DNA of 64,000 nt from DT-111 sp965263225. Lineage in GTDB: Bacteria; Bacteroidota; Bacteroidia; Chitinophagales; Saprospiraceae. Of the stretch, positions 54,264-63,411 are shown piece by piece. The translations under genes and the position numbers were made by a program. The notes under the pieces are model-generated. The model did not search any database and was not told where the DNA came from. It worked only from the letters and a program-made list of their open reading frames with translations. Numbering within the stretch: the first letter of the stretch is position 1; every line of letters starts with the position of its first letter. The DNA is taken from positions 62,001-126,000 of the forward strand of contig CBDHHG010000055.1 of the NCBI GenBank assembly GCA_965263225.1. Reading direction: 5' to 3'.

Positions 54264-55709
54264 ATGCGGATAATATTAGACTTGAACGAGATGATTAACC
54301 CCAACAAACTGGACGTTGTAGGGGTGAAAACAGGCAAGGTCAATGAATTATACGAATTGGTTCAGGCAGGCTCGATCACTACCTTAGAAGAAGGGCAAGA
54401 AGCCTTTTATGCGGGCAATCCGATTGCGGCTGACAATTTCAACCGGCTTAGGAAAAGCCTACAAAAGACGATGATCAACACGCTTTTTTGTACGGCGATC
54501 CGGCCAGCAGGTTACTTCGAAAAATATTTTGAAGTGGCCAAGGCTGATTTGGCTTGTGATATCCTTTGGAAAAAGGGAAAGGTGGGTAGTGCGGCAAAAC
54601 TCGCTCAGGAAACCCTCAAGGATGCCAAGCGGTTTCATCTCTCTCCCTTTGTGCTCAGCTTGGCCCGGCGGCTCAGCTATCACTATGCGGCCTTCCAGCC
54701 CAATAAGAAGAAATACCAGCAATATCAAGAATTGGGCAAGCAATACCGGGCAATCGTAGATTGGGAAAACAAGGCAGAGGAATACTATCATGAGCTCTTC
54801 CTGGAGCTTCGTTTCTTCAAAACCATCTCAGACGAATTCCTCCAAAAAATAGAACGGGTTAGAGCTGAATTGACATCCGCAGCAGTGGACAGCATGCACT
54901 TCAAATTTGTCTGCTTTCAATTCGATCTACTCCTATACAAGCTCACCAACGCCCCCCAGGCCATCACCGAGACCTGCGATGCGGCCATTCAATACATGCA
55001 AACCCTTCCGTTTACGGTTCCGCCGCGTTCTCAAAGAAGCTTCCATTTCAATCGCGTCCCGGCTAATATCCTGTCTGGCGACTATCCTGCGGCTCAAAAG
55101 GCCATTGATGAAGTAAAAACCCTCACGCATCCCCATAGCGCCAACTGGGTCGGCGTTCACCAATTCGAAGTGATCCTCAACTTCTACCAAAACAACTTGG
55201 ACCAGGTCACCGAAGGCATCAAACAAATCCGCAAAAGCAAAGCCCACCGCATCATCGCAGAAGAACTAAAGATCTACCAAACCTACCTTTTCTTTCTCCA
55301 GGGTTCGGGTAATATCAATATCGGCACTTTCCTCAATGAAACGGTCCATTACTCCCAAGACAAAAAGGGGATGAATATCAATATCCTGATTCTCCAAGTG
55401 CTCCTGCTCCTAAAGCGCGGCAATAGATCCGGGATCATCGAACGCGCCGAAGCCCTCCGGATGTACGCCTACCGCTACCTCTCTAAAGATCCTACCACGC
55501 GCCGCTCGGAGATATTCCTGCGGCTGCTCTTTTTGACGGTCCGCCATTCTTTTGATTGGGGGGTGATTGAGAAGCAGACGGCGAAGACCTTAGCTGAATT
55601 GAAACAAACGCCCCGGCATTTGAGTACTATTGATATAGAGGTGGTACCGTATGAGGTTTTGTGGGGGGGTGTGAAGGAAATACTATCTGTAAATAGCAAC
55701 GAAAATTGA
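54264..55709 (+). CDS. Helical-repeat (TPR-like) hypothetical protein
   Basis: The 481-residue soluble protein (MRIILDLNEMINPNKLDVVG) is composed of antiparallel helix pairs with Ala/Tyr/Leu spacing (YHYAAFQPNKKKYQQYQELG, AEALRMYAYRYLSKDPTTRR), consistent with TPR-like solenoids. No catalytic motif. It precedes the OLD nuclease gene by 48 bases on the same strand, so it could belong to the same system, but its base composition seems richer in G+C than the next two genes, which argues for a separate origin. Confidence 0.6.
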   Translation: MRIILDLNEMINPNKLDVVGVKTGKVNELYELVQAGSITTLEEGQEAFYAGNPIAADNFNRLRKSLQKTMINTLFCTAIRPAGYFEKYFEVAKADLACDILWKKGKVGSAAKLAQETLKDAKRFHLSPFVLSLARRLSYHYAAFQPNKKKYQQYQELGKQYRAIVDWENKAEEYYHELFLELRFFKTISDEFLQKIERVRAELTSAAVDSMHFKFVCFQFDLLLYKLTNAPQAITETCDAAIQYMQTLPFTVPPRSQRSFHFNRVPANILSGDYPAAQKAIDEVKTLTHPHSANWVGVHQFEVILNFYQNNLDQVTEGIKQIRKSKAHRIIAEELKIYQTYLFFLQGSGNINIGTFLNETVHYSQDKKGMNINILILQVLLLLKRGNRSGIIERAEALRMYAYRYLSKDPTTRRSEIFLRLLFLTVRHSFDWGVIEKQTAKTLAELKQTPRHLSTIDIEVVPYEVLWGGVKEILSVNSNEN

Positions 55710-55757
55710 CTGCATTTGAGATAAGTAGGGGTTTATAAATCAAGAAATAAAAAGGCT

Positions 55758-57548
55758 ATGAAAATCTATGATATTTCAATCAAAAACTTCAGAGGAATTC
55801 AATCGCTCGAAAATCTAAAATGTGGACAAATAAATACTTACGTTGGAAAGAACGATTCTGGGAAATCATCAATACTAAAAGCCCTTTCCGCCTTCTTCAA
55901 CAATGATTTTACAAATAAAGATGTATGCTATGGCATTGGTGTGGGTGAATTCACGGAGATAAAAATCAGATTTGAAACTGATTTTCTGATTAACAGCCTA
56001 GCCACTGATAATGAAGGGAAAATTTCATTAATCAAGAGGTTTATGTTCAATGGTTCTAATGGAAAAATTAAGGCTGAGTTGTTTTATGAATGCTATGATA
56101 TAAATGCAGAAAGTCATCAAAATTGTTGGGGTAAAAAAGAGGCAGATCTAAATAAAAGTTTGGAGAGTTTAGGTGTCAGGTTTTCAAGGTCGGGACGAGG
56201 AGTAACCAATATTAGTAAGATTCAGCAAATAGACCAAGCAACTGCCACATTGGGAAGAACATTGGTTGTCCACCATGCAGGCGAATTCATTAACAATATA
56301 AGTAAGGCCTACCAAAATTTTGAATTCCCAGAATTCTCTCTTTTTGATGCAGAACAAAGTTTGAATGTTGGATCAACAGAATTTCAAAATCAATTCAAAC
56401 CGATTGCTACAGAATCATTGGATAATAATAGTCTATTAACTCAACAAATAGAGACAAATGTAAAAGCCGATCTTGAGAATGAATTTAACAAGATCACTCA
56501 GTTGATGCAGAAAAATGTACCTGACTTGGAGCGAATAAACACAGATGTGAATTGCAATTGGAAAAATCTTGTCAAATTTGACCTTAGCTTGAAATTCAAG
56601 TCTGAAGCTTTTGACATTCCGATTTCTCATAAAGGAACTGGATTTAAGAGATTGCTAATGGTTGCCTATTTTGAATATCTAGCCCAAAAGCAAAATAAGA
56701 GAAATCAAATCTTTGGGATTGAAGAGCCTGAAACATATTTGCATCCAGAACTACAGTTAGACTTGTTGTCTTCAATAATCGCAATTTCCGAGGATAGTCA
56801 ATTTTTTCTGACCACTCATTCCCCAATTTTTGCAGGAGCTACGGACGATAGTAATATTGTTATTGTTAAGAAAACAAATCACCTTTCAGAATACCAACAT
56901 AGTGGGAACACAAATGATATTTTGAATATGGCGATAAAGGAGTTGGGAATAAGACCTAACTATAACCTATTAAATGACAATTACAGGAAGGTAGTGTTCG
57001 TTGAAGGATCAAATGATTGCAGATTTTGGCAGATTGCATTTAACAAGATTACTGGAAGTATTCCAGATGATATATTGTTTATTCCATGTGGAGGTTCACA
57101 AGTTGAATTCTTTGTAAATGCCGATTTGTGCCAGAAGATAAATAGAAGGTTTCTTGTAATAGTTGATAGCGACAAAGGAGCCGTTGATTACCAAAGTAAA
57201 CAAGCAAATCATAATGCCTTGAAAACGAAAGTTGAAAGTATCAGTGGTGAATTTGAAATGTTACGAAAGAGAGAGATTGAGAACTATTATCATTTAGAAG
57301 CTATCAAGCGACTACTACCAAATCTACCAGCAACAATTGATCTTGATTCAATAATAATTGGAGAATATAACGATGTCAAGGATGAAATTCAGAAGAAAAT
57401 CTTAGATGTAGAAAGAATTAATTTCAAGAAGAAAAACAACATGCAATTATTTCAAGAAATGACTAGGGAAGAATGGATTGAATCTGCATTTCCTGAAAAC
57501 AGTTCAACCGATATACAAATAATAATCGATAAAATATTGGAGGAATAA
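55758..57548 (+). CDS. OLD-family endonuclease: AAA/ABC ATPase plus TOPRIM
   Basis: The 596-residue protein starts MKIYDISIKNFRGIQSLENL, the SMC/RecF/OLD N-terminus. Walker A is GKNDSGKS at residues 30-37, Walker B lies in FGIEEPETYLHPE near residue 320, and FLTTHSPIFA supplies the switch His. The C-terminal TOPRIM domain has VVFVEGSNDCRFW near residue 415 and FLVIVDSDKGAVD near residue 470, the Glu and DxD metal sites. OLD nucleases act in anti-phage systems such as Gabija and retron-linked or stand-alone OLD. No GajB-type helicase follows; instead a NACHT gene starts 95 bases downstream. Confidence 0.93.
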   Translation: MKIYDISIKNFRGIQSLENLKCGQINTYVGKNDSGKSSILKALSAFFNNDFTNKDVCYGIGVGEFTEIKIRFETDFLINSLATDNEGKISLIKRFMFNGSNGKIKAELFYECYDINAESHQNCWGKKEADLNKSLESLGVRFSRSGRGVTNISKIQQIDQATATLGRTLVVHHAGEFINNISKAYQNFEFPEFSLFDAEQSLNVGSTEFQNQFKPIATESLDNNSLLTQQIETNVKADLENEFNKITQLMQKNVPDLERINTDVNCNWKNLVKFDLSLKFKSEAFDIPISHKGTGFKRLLMVAYFEYLAQKQNKRNQIFGIEEPETYLHPELQLDLLSSIIAISEDSQFFLTTHSPIFAGATDDSNIVIVKKTNHLSEYQHSGNTNDILNMAIKELGIRPNYNLLNDNYRKVVFVEGSNDCRFWQIAFNKITGSIPDDILFIPCGGSQVEFFVNADLCQKINRRFLVIVDSDKGAVDYQSKQANHNALKTKVESISGEFEMLRKREIENYYHLEAIKRLLPNLPATIDLDSIIIGEYNDVKDEIQKKILDVERINFKKKNNMQLFQEMTREEWIESAFPENSSTDIQIIIDKILEE

Positions 57549-57643
57549 AAACAATCGTAGTACGGCAACTTCTAATTTTGAGATATACCAGATTAGGATT
57601 TGCTAGAAGTGATGTACAGGTTTCACTAGCTAAAACAATAGAA

Positions 57644-60037
57644 ATGAATAAATCCGAAAAACTAAGATTAATTGAGTCACTTTCTCCAGAAACAAAAATT
57701 CATGACCTCCTTGAGGAGTTACTTCCTAAAGTAGGCTATAAAGATGTAAAGGTTACCCATGAGCGAGGAAATAGACCTGAAAACGGAAAAGATCTTATAG
57801 CTAGTATATTCGATGAAATTGAAGATGAAAAGAACTGGACAGCATTTGTCGTTAAGAAAGGAAATATCTCAGGCACAAGCTCTTCCATTCGTGAAGTTCA
57901 AGATCAAGTTCATGATTGCTTTCTATATGAATATAAAAATGTAATTGAAAATCTAAGGATTAGAGTAGCCAAAGTTAAGGTGGTTTGCAATGGGAATATC
58001 TCAGGAGGTGCCCAGGATAAGATAGAAGAAAACAATAATTTTGACAAAGCGAATATTAGTTTCTGGGATAAGGATAAGCTTGTCAAGTTTATTGACAAAT
58101 TTCATCCAGGTTACTGGATCGAAGGAGATAAGATTTATAAGGAGTATGTCGCAGAATTTCATAAGAATATCAACAGAGACAGTAAATTAAAGGCCATTGG
58201 AACTTCAGATGAAAAGATTAAGAAAGTTATCCAGTGTGTAGTTGCCCCAAGATTGACAGAAAGACAAGAAAATGAGGAAAGTATTATTACCAATAAAAAT
58301 AGGGACGTTACATATTTGACTACTCAAGAAGGAATTTCATTCATTACTGGAGAGGCAGGAACTGGCAAGTCTACCTTACTAAAAACAGTTAGTAAGTTTA
58401 TTATAGAGCAAAACTCTCTAAGAAACAATATTGCTTTTTATCCAGTTTTGATTGACGCAATTGATATAAAAATTGCATCATATGATGTTACAAGTGCAAT
58501 CGAATCTTACTTTAAACAGGATTGGACGGAGAGGCTAAAGGTTGATACCAAGGCCTTGTTCAAGGAGGGGAATTTCATTCTTTTCATTGATGCTATCGAT
58601 GAAGTTGCTAAGGAAGATGAAAGACATAGAATAATTGATGAAATTTCGACTTTCCATCAACAGTATCCTTCTATTCGGATTATTTGTACTTCTAGACCCA
58701 TCTCTGTATTTGATGACGAACATCCGGTCAATTATTTTCGGCAATATAAATTAAGAAACCTGAATCTTCACCAGGTTCAAGAATTCATTAGTAATTACTT
58801 TGGTGAAAATGAACTGAAAATTCATCGTCTAAGAAAATCACTACAAGAATCAGAAGTTCTGGAAAAACTTCCTAAAACTCCTCTTTCTCTAGCCCTGATA
58901 ACAATTTTATTTGATGAAAATGAAATCGAAATCCCTGCGACAATAACTGATCTATATGCACATTTTACTAATGTACTATTGGAGAAAAATCTAGTTAAGA
59001 AAACAACCGATATAATTGAGTTTTCGATTAAGCATCGCATAATATGCTTGTTGGCATATAATCTACATACTAATCAAGAGGACCGAATTTCGCATGATGA
59101 TTTCAAAAAGCTTATAAATAAGTATAATCAAGATAGAAAACGTAGTGTACCAGCTGAAGACATAATTGATCTCTTAACACGAAAATTGGGAATCCTTTAT
59201 ATATCCAAATCACGCCTAATATCTTTTAAACACTTATCTTTTCAAGAATATTTTGCTGCTTACGAAATATTTCACCACAAGAAAGAACAGGAGTCTTTTC
59301 TTATTAACAACTTTAATATTGAGTGGTGGCAAAATGTATCAATTTTCTATGGTGGGATGAATAAGGATGCTCCTGTATTCCTAAATAGTATTGCAAGGTT
59401 AGATATATCTGAGGATGTCAGAGATAATATGTCCTATATAGCTGGCATGGGAAGATTATTACAAGCTCTTCACAATACACCTTCTGAAAGTAAAATCAAT
59501 GGCCTTGCAACTTCATTAGGGAATGTCGAAGCAGTTATCACAAGGCTAGATGTGGCAATTGAAAAATTTGCGAATCATCCGCTAGGCTATTTATCAAGGT
59601 CTACCTTATCCCAAATTGTATACTTTTACTTTGCAGCACAGCATAACTCAATCACCTTAAGAGATGAGATATCAAGTTATTACTTAAGGTTACTATCTGA
59701 ATTGGAGCAATGTGAAGAGGATGGCCAATTAGTCAATATCGAAAGGCGAATTTTCGGTCTAGTGCTAGCTCGTATGGAGATTGATAGAGATAATTTGGAA
59801 TTGCTGACAGAGTTCACGGAAAAACGAAGAACTGGTGATCAATTACTTACACTGTTGTCTTATGCGTTCTTCAAATACAAGTTGGGAAAATTTCCGAAGC
59901 AGAAAAGAAAGAGTGCGAAAATGAAAGCCTTATCAAAGAGAATGAGTAAATCGATCAAGAGTATAAGAATGACTGATGATCTCACAAAATCTATCAAATC
60001 TTTAGTATCTGAAGAAAATTTGTTTGAAGAAGAATAA
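57644..60037 (+). CDS. NACHT NTPase with N-terminal REase-like domain, candidate defence protein
   Basis: The 797-residue protein has a NACHT core: Walker A GEAGTGKSTLLK near residue 236, Walker B FILFIDAIDEVAK near residue 312, then RIICTSRPISVF and the winged-helix motif ISFKHLSFQEYFAAYEIF typical of STAND/NACHT proteins. The N-terminus (about residues 1-180; NGKDLIASIF ... WTAFVVKKGNISG ... FWDKDKLVKFIDKFHPGYW) resembles Mrr-like restriction-nuclease domains linked to bacterial NACHT proteins, though the catalytic Glu/Gln before VVKK is not obvious. The C-terminus is helical, a probable sensor. The ATG at 57644 is preferred to a TTG at 57578. It is likely co-transcribed with the OLD gene. 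Confidence 0.88.
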   Translation: MNKSEKLRLIESLSPETKIHDLLEELLPKVGYKDVKVTHERGNRPENGKDLIASIFDEIEDEKNWTAFVVKKGNISGTSSSIREVQDQVHDCFLYEYKNVIENLRIRVAKVKVVCNGNISGGAQDKIEENNNFDKANISFWDKDKLVKFIDKFHPGYWIEGDKIYKEYVAEFHKNINRDSKLKAIGTSDEKIKKVIQCVVAPRLTERQENEESIITNKNRDVTYLTTQEGISFITGEAGTGKSTLLKTVSKFIIEQNSLRNNIAFYPVLIDAIDIKIASYDVTSAIESYFKQDWTERLKVDTKALFKEGNFILFIDAIDEVAKEDERHRIIDEISTFHQQYPSIRIICTSRPISVFDDEHPVNYFRQYKLRNLNLHQVQEFISNYFGENELKIHRLRKSLQESEVLEKLPKTPLSLALITILFDENEIEIPATITDLYAHFTNVLLEKNLVKKTTDIIEFSIKHRIICLLAYNLHTNQEDRISHDDFKKLINKYNQDRKRSVPAEDIIDLLTRKLGILYISKSRLISFKHLSFQEYFAAYEIFHHKKEQESFLINNFNIEWWQNVSIFYGGMNKDAPVFLNSIARLDISEDVRDNMSYIAGMGRLLQALHNTPSESKINGLATSLGNVEAVITRLDVAIEKFANHPLGYLSRSTLSQIVYFYFAAQHNSITLRDEISSYYLRLLSELEQCEEDGQLVNIERRIFGLVLARMEIDRDNLELLTEFTEKRRTGDQLLTLLSYAFFKYKLGKFPKQKRKSAKMKALSKRMSKSIKSIRMTDDLTKSIKSLVSEENLFEEE

Positions 60038-60216
60038 ATTTTTACATCCCTAGTTAAAACTAAACTAATTTGATCATACATATCGGTTAGTCAAAGACTT
60101 TACTTTCCTTCAAAAGCGATGACATCAAACTATAACTATGATTGATCCAGGCAAATCATCACTATTTACTATTTCTAATTTACAATATTCATTTAATTGA
60201 CCAACGCCTAATCCAA

Positions 60217-60243
60217 GTGTCACCTGTGTCAAAAGTGTGTCAA
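60217..60243 (+). promoter_or_regulatory. Candidate integrase arm sites near attR
   Basis: TGTGTCAA occurs at 60225-60232 and 60236-60243, with a partial GTGTCA at 60217. These are the inverse of TTGACACA near attL. They lie about 90-115 bases inside the right end of the element. The rest of 60038-60331 is free of genes. Confidence 0.4.
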
Positions 60244-60331
60244 GTGCCCTTTTAGGAGCTGATATCATAAAATAATTGCAATGTAGCTCATTGACTATCA
60301 GTGAGTTTCTTTTTTATGGAAAAAGTGTCGA

Positions 60332-60366
60332 GAATCCCTCCTCCTCCGCGAGTTTTAACCTTAGGG
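60332..60366 (+). other. attR core (35-bp direct repeat)
   Basis: This copy is identical to 25594-25628 and repeats the 3' end of tRNA-Ser without the rest of the gene. Its last base directly adjoins the left inverted repeat of the ISL3-family element. Confidence 0.9.
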
Positions 60367-60430
60367 GGTTCTTACCCACTTTTGGTGGAAAGAAGCCTGA
60401 TGACCAAAGACGGTGGGGTATTTTCAATGG

Positions 60431-61103
60431 ATGGTATCCCCAGCACTACTACCTATCTCGAATTTGGTTTGCTTCCAGGCTTTGGATAAGCGGGAAGATC
60501 ACTTTCTGCTTAAGCTAAGGACAAAGAGTGTCCAAGGTATTTGCCCGGACTGTGGCCAAAGAAGCCTAAGTAGGCATAGTAATTATATGCGCAAACTACT
60601 AGACTTACCTTGGGCGGGTATTCCGGTTAAGGTTAATCTGAGTGTCAATAAGTACTACTGTAAGAATGAAAATTGCAGCCGTAAGGTTTTTACTGAACGA
60701 CTCGGTGAAAATCTAAAGCCTTATGCCCGTCGTACATCGAGATTGACAGCACACCTTACTCGAATCGGTTATGCCCTTGGCGGTAATGCTGGCTCTAAAC
60801 TTGCTTCGTTTCTGGGGATGCCAGTAGGTCGGTCCACCATTTTACGGATAATATGCAATTGTCCGAATGACTTCGAGGTAGCTTCTCCCCAGATATTGGG
60901 TATTGATGATTGGGCCTTCAAAAAAGGTAATACCTATGGCACCATCTTGGTGGATTTGGAGAAGAGAAAGCCAATAGACCTCTTGCCTGACCGGGAAGTG
61001 GAAACGGTGAAAAAATGGCTAGAAACCCATCCCGGCATCAAGATTATTAGTAGGGATCGCGCCAGTTGTTATTCTCAAGCTGCTAAACTGGGAGCTCCGA
61101 ATG
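60431..61103 (+). pseudogene. ISL3-family transposase, N-terminal part (interrupted)
   Basis: The segment encodes the zinc-finger region (GICPDCGQRSLSRHSNYMRK, CKNENCSRKVFTERLGENLK) and the first catalytic region (ILGIDDWAFKKGNTYGTILV; RDRASCYSQAA) of ISL3 transposases. The frame enters the inserted IS at 61104. The ATG at 60431 gives the usual N-terminus. Confidence 0.9.
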
Positions 61104-61181
61104 TGTCCCCTCCCCAAAGTGCGCAACCAAAAAATAAGTAGAGAGTTAGGTTGAAATTTTCTAACTTTCAAAAAAATCATA

Positions 61182-61478
61182 ATGCGTAAGAGTAAGTTTT
61201 CTGAATCTCAACGGATGGCTATTTTGGCCAAAGCAGACGCAGGTCAGAACATTGACGCTATTTGCCGAGAACATCAAATTAGCCCTGCTACTTTTTACAA
61301 GTGGAAAAAGGACTTAGCCATTGAGCAGAATGAAGATAAGCGCCGCTTGAAGCAACTGGAGGAAGAGAATAAGCGCTTAAAGAAAATGTATGCCGAATTA
61401 AGCCTGAATCACGAAATCTTATCCGAAGGGTATGAGATGTTAAAAAAGTATCAAGCCCAAGACGCCAAGAAGAAATGA
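61182..61478 (+). CDS. IS3-family transposase OrfA
   Basis: The 98-residue protein has the helix-turn-helix of IS3 OrfA (FSESQRMAILAKADAGQNID, SPATFYKWKKDL) and a leucine-zipper (RLKQLEEENKRLKKMYAELS). It overlaps OrfB in the -1 frame through ATGA. Confidence 0.95.
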   Translation: MRKSKFSESQRMAILAKADAGQNIDAICREHQISPATFYKWKKDLAIEQNEDKRRLKQLEEENKRLKKMYAELSLNHEILSEGYEMLKKYQAQDAKKK

Positions 61479-62314
61479 TTGATCAGATCAAATCGAACAA
61501 ATCTATTAGTGTTCGATCGTGTTGTGTCGTTTTGGGCTTCAGACGACAGACCTACTATCGAAGAAAACAGGGGCATCGTCCGGAAGAGAAGGATCAGGAA
61601 ATAGCGGACTTGTTGCATAGGGTAACAAAACGCTTTTTAGCCTGGGGTTTCTGGATGGTATTTCATTATTTGAGAAAACAAGGGTACCCCTGGAATCATA
61701 AACGAGTTTACCGTATTTGGAAAGCTGAAGGACTTAATCTCCGGTTACCTCCTAAGCGGCCAAAAATCAGAAGAGTGTATCAGGATCTATTGGCTCCTGG
61801 TAGAATCAATGAAGGCTGGGCCATGGATTTTGTCAGTGATTGGGTAGTTGGTCCCGGCCAAGAGAAAGTTCGTATCATCAATATTATGGATGAATGTTCT
61901 CGAAAAGCTTTATGGACGGAAGCTTATTCCAGTATCTCAGCAAAAACACTGATCGAAGTACTCGAAAAGGTGATCGAGTGTAGAGGAGTACCCGCTTATA
62001 TCCGATGTGATAATGGTCCAGAATTCATCTCCGATCGTCTAAAAACCTGGGCAAAAAACAACAAGATTGATTTAAAGTATATTCAACCGGGAAAGCCCAG
62101 CCAAAACGGCTTGATCGAACGATTAAATGGAACACTCAGAACAGAATGCCTAAACCTGGAATGGTTCCAAAACATTCCCATACTCAATGACAAAATCCAG
62201 GAATGGAGTGTGATTTACAATACCATCCGGCCTCACAGTTCTATCGACTATCTGACGCCAGATGAATTAGAGCAAATCAACCATAGACTCTACTTTAAAA
62301 TGGTTGCGGCTTAG
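61475..62314 (+). CDS. IS3-family transposase OrfB
   Basis: The 279-residue integrase-type protein has HTH_21 (LLHRVTKRFLAWGFWMVFHY) and the DDE catalytic core: WAMDFVSD, IRCDNGPEFISD and GLIERLNGTLRTECLN. The frame is intact. Its last codons lie in the first copy of the 94-base tandem duplication. Confidence 0.95.
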   Translation: MIDQIKSNKSISVRSCCVVLGFRRQTYYRRKQGHRPEEKDQEIADLLHRVTKRFLAWGFWMVFHYLRKQGYPWNHKRVYRIWKAEGLNLRLPPKRPKIRRVYQDLLAPGRINEGWAMDFVSDWVVGPGQEKVRIINIMDECSRKALWTEAYSSISAKTLIEVLEKVIECRGVPAYIRCDNGPEFISDRLKTWAKNNKIDLKYIQPGKPSQNGLIERLNGTLRTECLNLEWFQNIPILNDKIQEWSVIYNTIRPHSSIDYLTPDELEQINHRLYFKMVAA

Positions 62315-62420
62315 GGGAAGAGGACATCACAGTTCTATCGACTATCTGACGCCAGATGAATTAGAGCAAATCAACCATAGACTCTACTTTAAAATGGTTG
62401 CGGCTTAGGGGAAGAGGACA
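62233..62420. repeat. 94-bp tandem duplication at the right end of the IS3 element
   Basis: Bases 62233-62326 and 62327-62420 are the same sequence, each beginning TCACAGTTCTATCGACTATC and ending GAAGAGGACA. Both copies include the end of orfB and the right inverted repeat. Confidence 0.95.
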
Positions 62421-63383
62421 AATGCGATCCAGGTAGCAGATCGGTGGCATCTACTAAAAAATCTTGGAGAAGCCCTGAAGCGCTTGCTGGATAAACATAA
62501 TCAAGAACTACGTCTAGCAGCTAAAGACATCGCTCAAAGAAAAAGAAAACAGGCCAAGGCGCCTGACAATCCAATGCCTGATATAAAAACAGCCCCTACA
62601 GAAGAAAAAAATACATCAACTAAGGTTCCTGCCTTGTCAAGGTATGAATTGAATTTTTTAGAAGTGAAACGTCTGAGGTCCAAAGGCCATTCAATCAAAT
62701 CCATTCATCGTCAGACAGGTGTTCATCGTCAAACGATTAAAAAGTACTTGAAATATGAGGAATATCCCCAAAAGATAAACGGAGGGACTAAGACGTCAAA
62801 GGCCTTACCTTTTGAAGATTATCTGAGAAAGAGATGGGGTGAGGGTGAAACAAGATACATGCAATTGTGGCGTGAGATTAAGGAACAGGGGTTTACCGGT
62901 TCGCCGCAAAGTGTATATAGATTCATTTGCAAATACCCCAGGGATCGTAGTGTTGAAAAACTCCCACCTCCTTTAAAGGTGAAAGTATGGTCTGCCCGAA
63001 AAGTTAGTTCGCTAATGAGCAAACCTTTTGAGGACTTGGATGAAGAAGCTCAGAATTATCTACGGACCCTTTACAAATACTGTCCGCAAGCCAATCAAGC
63101 CAGTCAGTTGGCCCGCAAGTTTAAGAACATGACAGATAAACTCAGAAAGAAACACCTTAACCCCTGGATTAATCAAGCACTGCAAAGCGGCATTCCTTCA
63201 TTGAGGAATTTTGCCAAGGGGCTACAACAAGACTATGATGCAGTAAGAGCAGCAGTATCTCTCAAGTGGAGTAATGGTCAAGTGGAAGGACAGGTCAACC
63301 GTCTGAAAAATATCAAGCGCCAAATGTATGGCCGGGCTGGCTTTCAGCTACTGAGAAAGAGAGTCCTGATGGATTCCAGTTGA
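62421..63383 (+). pseudogene. ISL3-family transposase, C-terminal part (interrupted)
   Basis: The frame continues from the target duplication with NAIQVADRWHLLKNLGEALK, the conserved catalytic continuation of ISL3 transposases. It holds an HTH insertion (SIHRQTGVHRQTIKKYLKYE) and the C-terminal block SNGQVEGQVNRLKNIKRQMY with the catalytic Glu. Without the inserted IS it would be in frame with 60431-61103. Confidence 0.9.
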
Positions 63384-63411
63384 CAGATTCCACCAAAAGT
63401 GGGTAAGAACC

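Larger units (their letters stand above)
25594..60366. mobile_element. Integrated tailless-virus-like element at tRNA-Ser
   Basis: A 35-bp direct repeat at 25594-25628 and 60332-60366 brackets about 34.7 kb. The left copy overlaps the 3' end of tRNA-Ser and is followed at once by a tyrosine integrase, the classical phage or genomic-island arrangement. Inside are a leftward structural and lysis block, a leftward replication and regulation block, a CRISPR array with a transposase, and a rightward cargo block with defence-like genes. No relaxase, conjugation, terminase, portal, major capsid (HK97-type) or tail genes are recognisable. The muramidase, spike and transglutaminase-like genes favour a virus or a satellite over a conjugative element. 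Confidence 0.85.
61104..62420 (+). mobile_element. IS3-family element inserted in the ISL3 transposase
   Basis: The ends TGTCCCCTCCCCAAAG and, at the right, the inverse of TGTCCTCTTCCCCTAAG are imperfect inverted repeats. A 4-bp target duplication AATG flanks the element (61100-61103 and 62421-62424). The last 94 bases are tandemly duplicated (62233-62326 and 62327-62420), so the right end exists twice. Confidence 0.92.
60367..63411 (+). mobile_element. ISL3-family element interrupted by an IS3-family element
   Basis: Perfect 24-bp terminal inverted repeats beginning GGTTCTTACCCACTTTTGG lie at 60367-60390 and 63388-63411. The transposase is split at 61103; removing the inserted IS3-family element and one copy of its target duplication restores an open frame of about 543 residues. 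No 8-bp target duplication flanks this element (CCTTAGGG on the left, AGATTCTC on the right). Confidence 0.9.

Noticed and set aside
55758..57548. Gabija system
   Set aside because: The OLD protein fits GajA-like architecture, but the partner gene is NACHT and not a UvrD-like GajB helicase.
57578..57643. TTG start adding 22 residues to the NACHT protein
   Set aside because: The ATG at 57644 starts a normal helical N-terminus; the added residues show no domain and TTG is a weak start.
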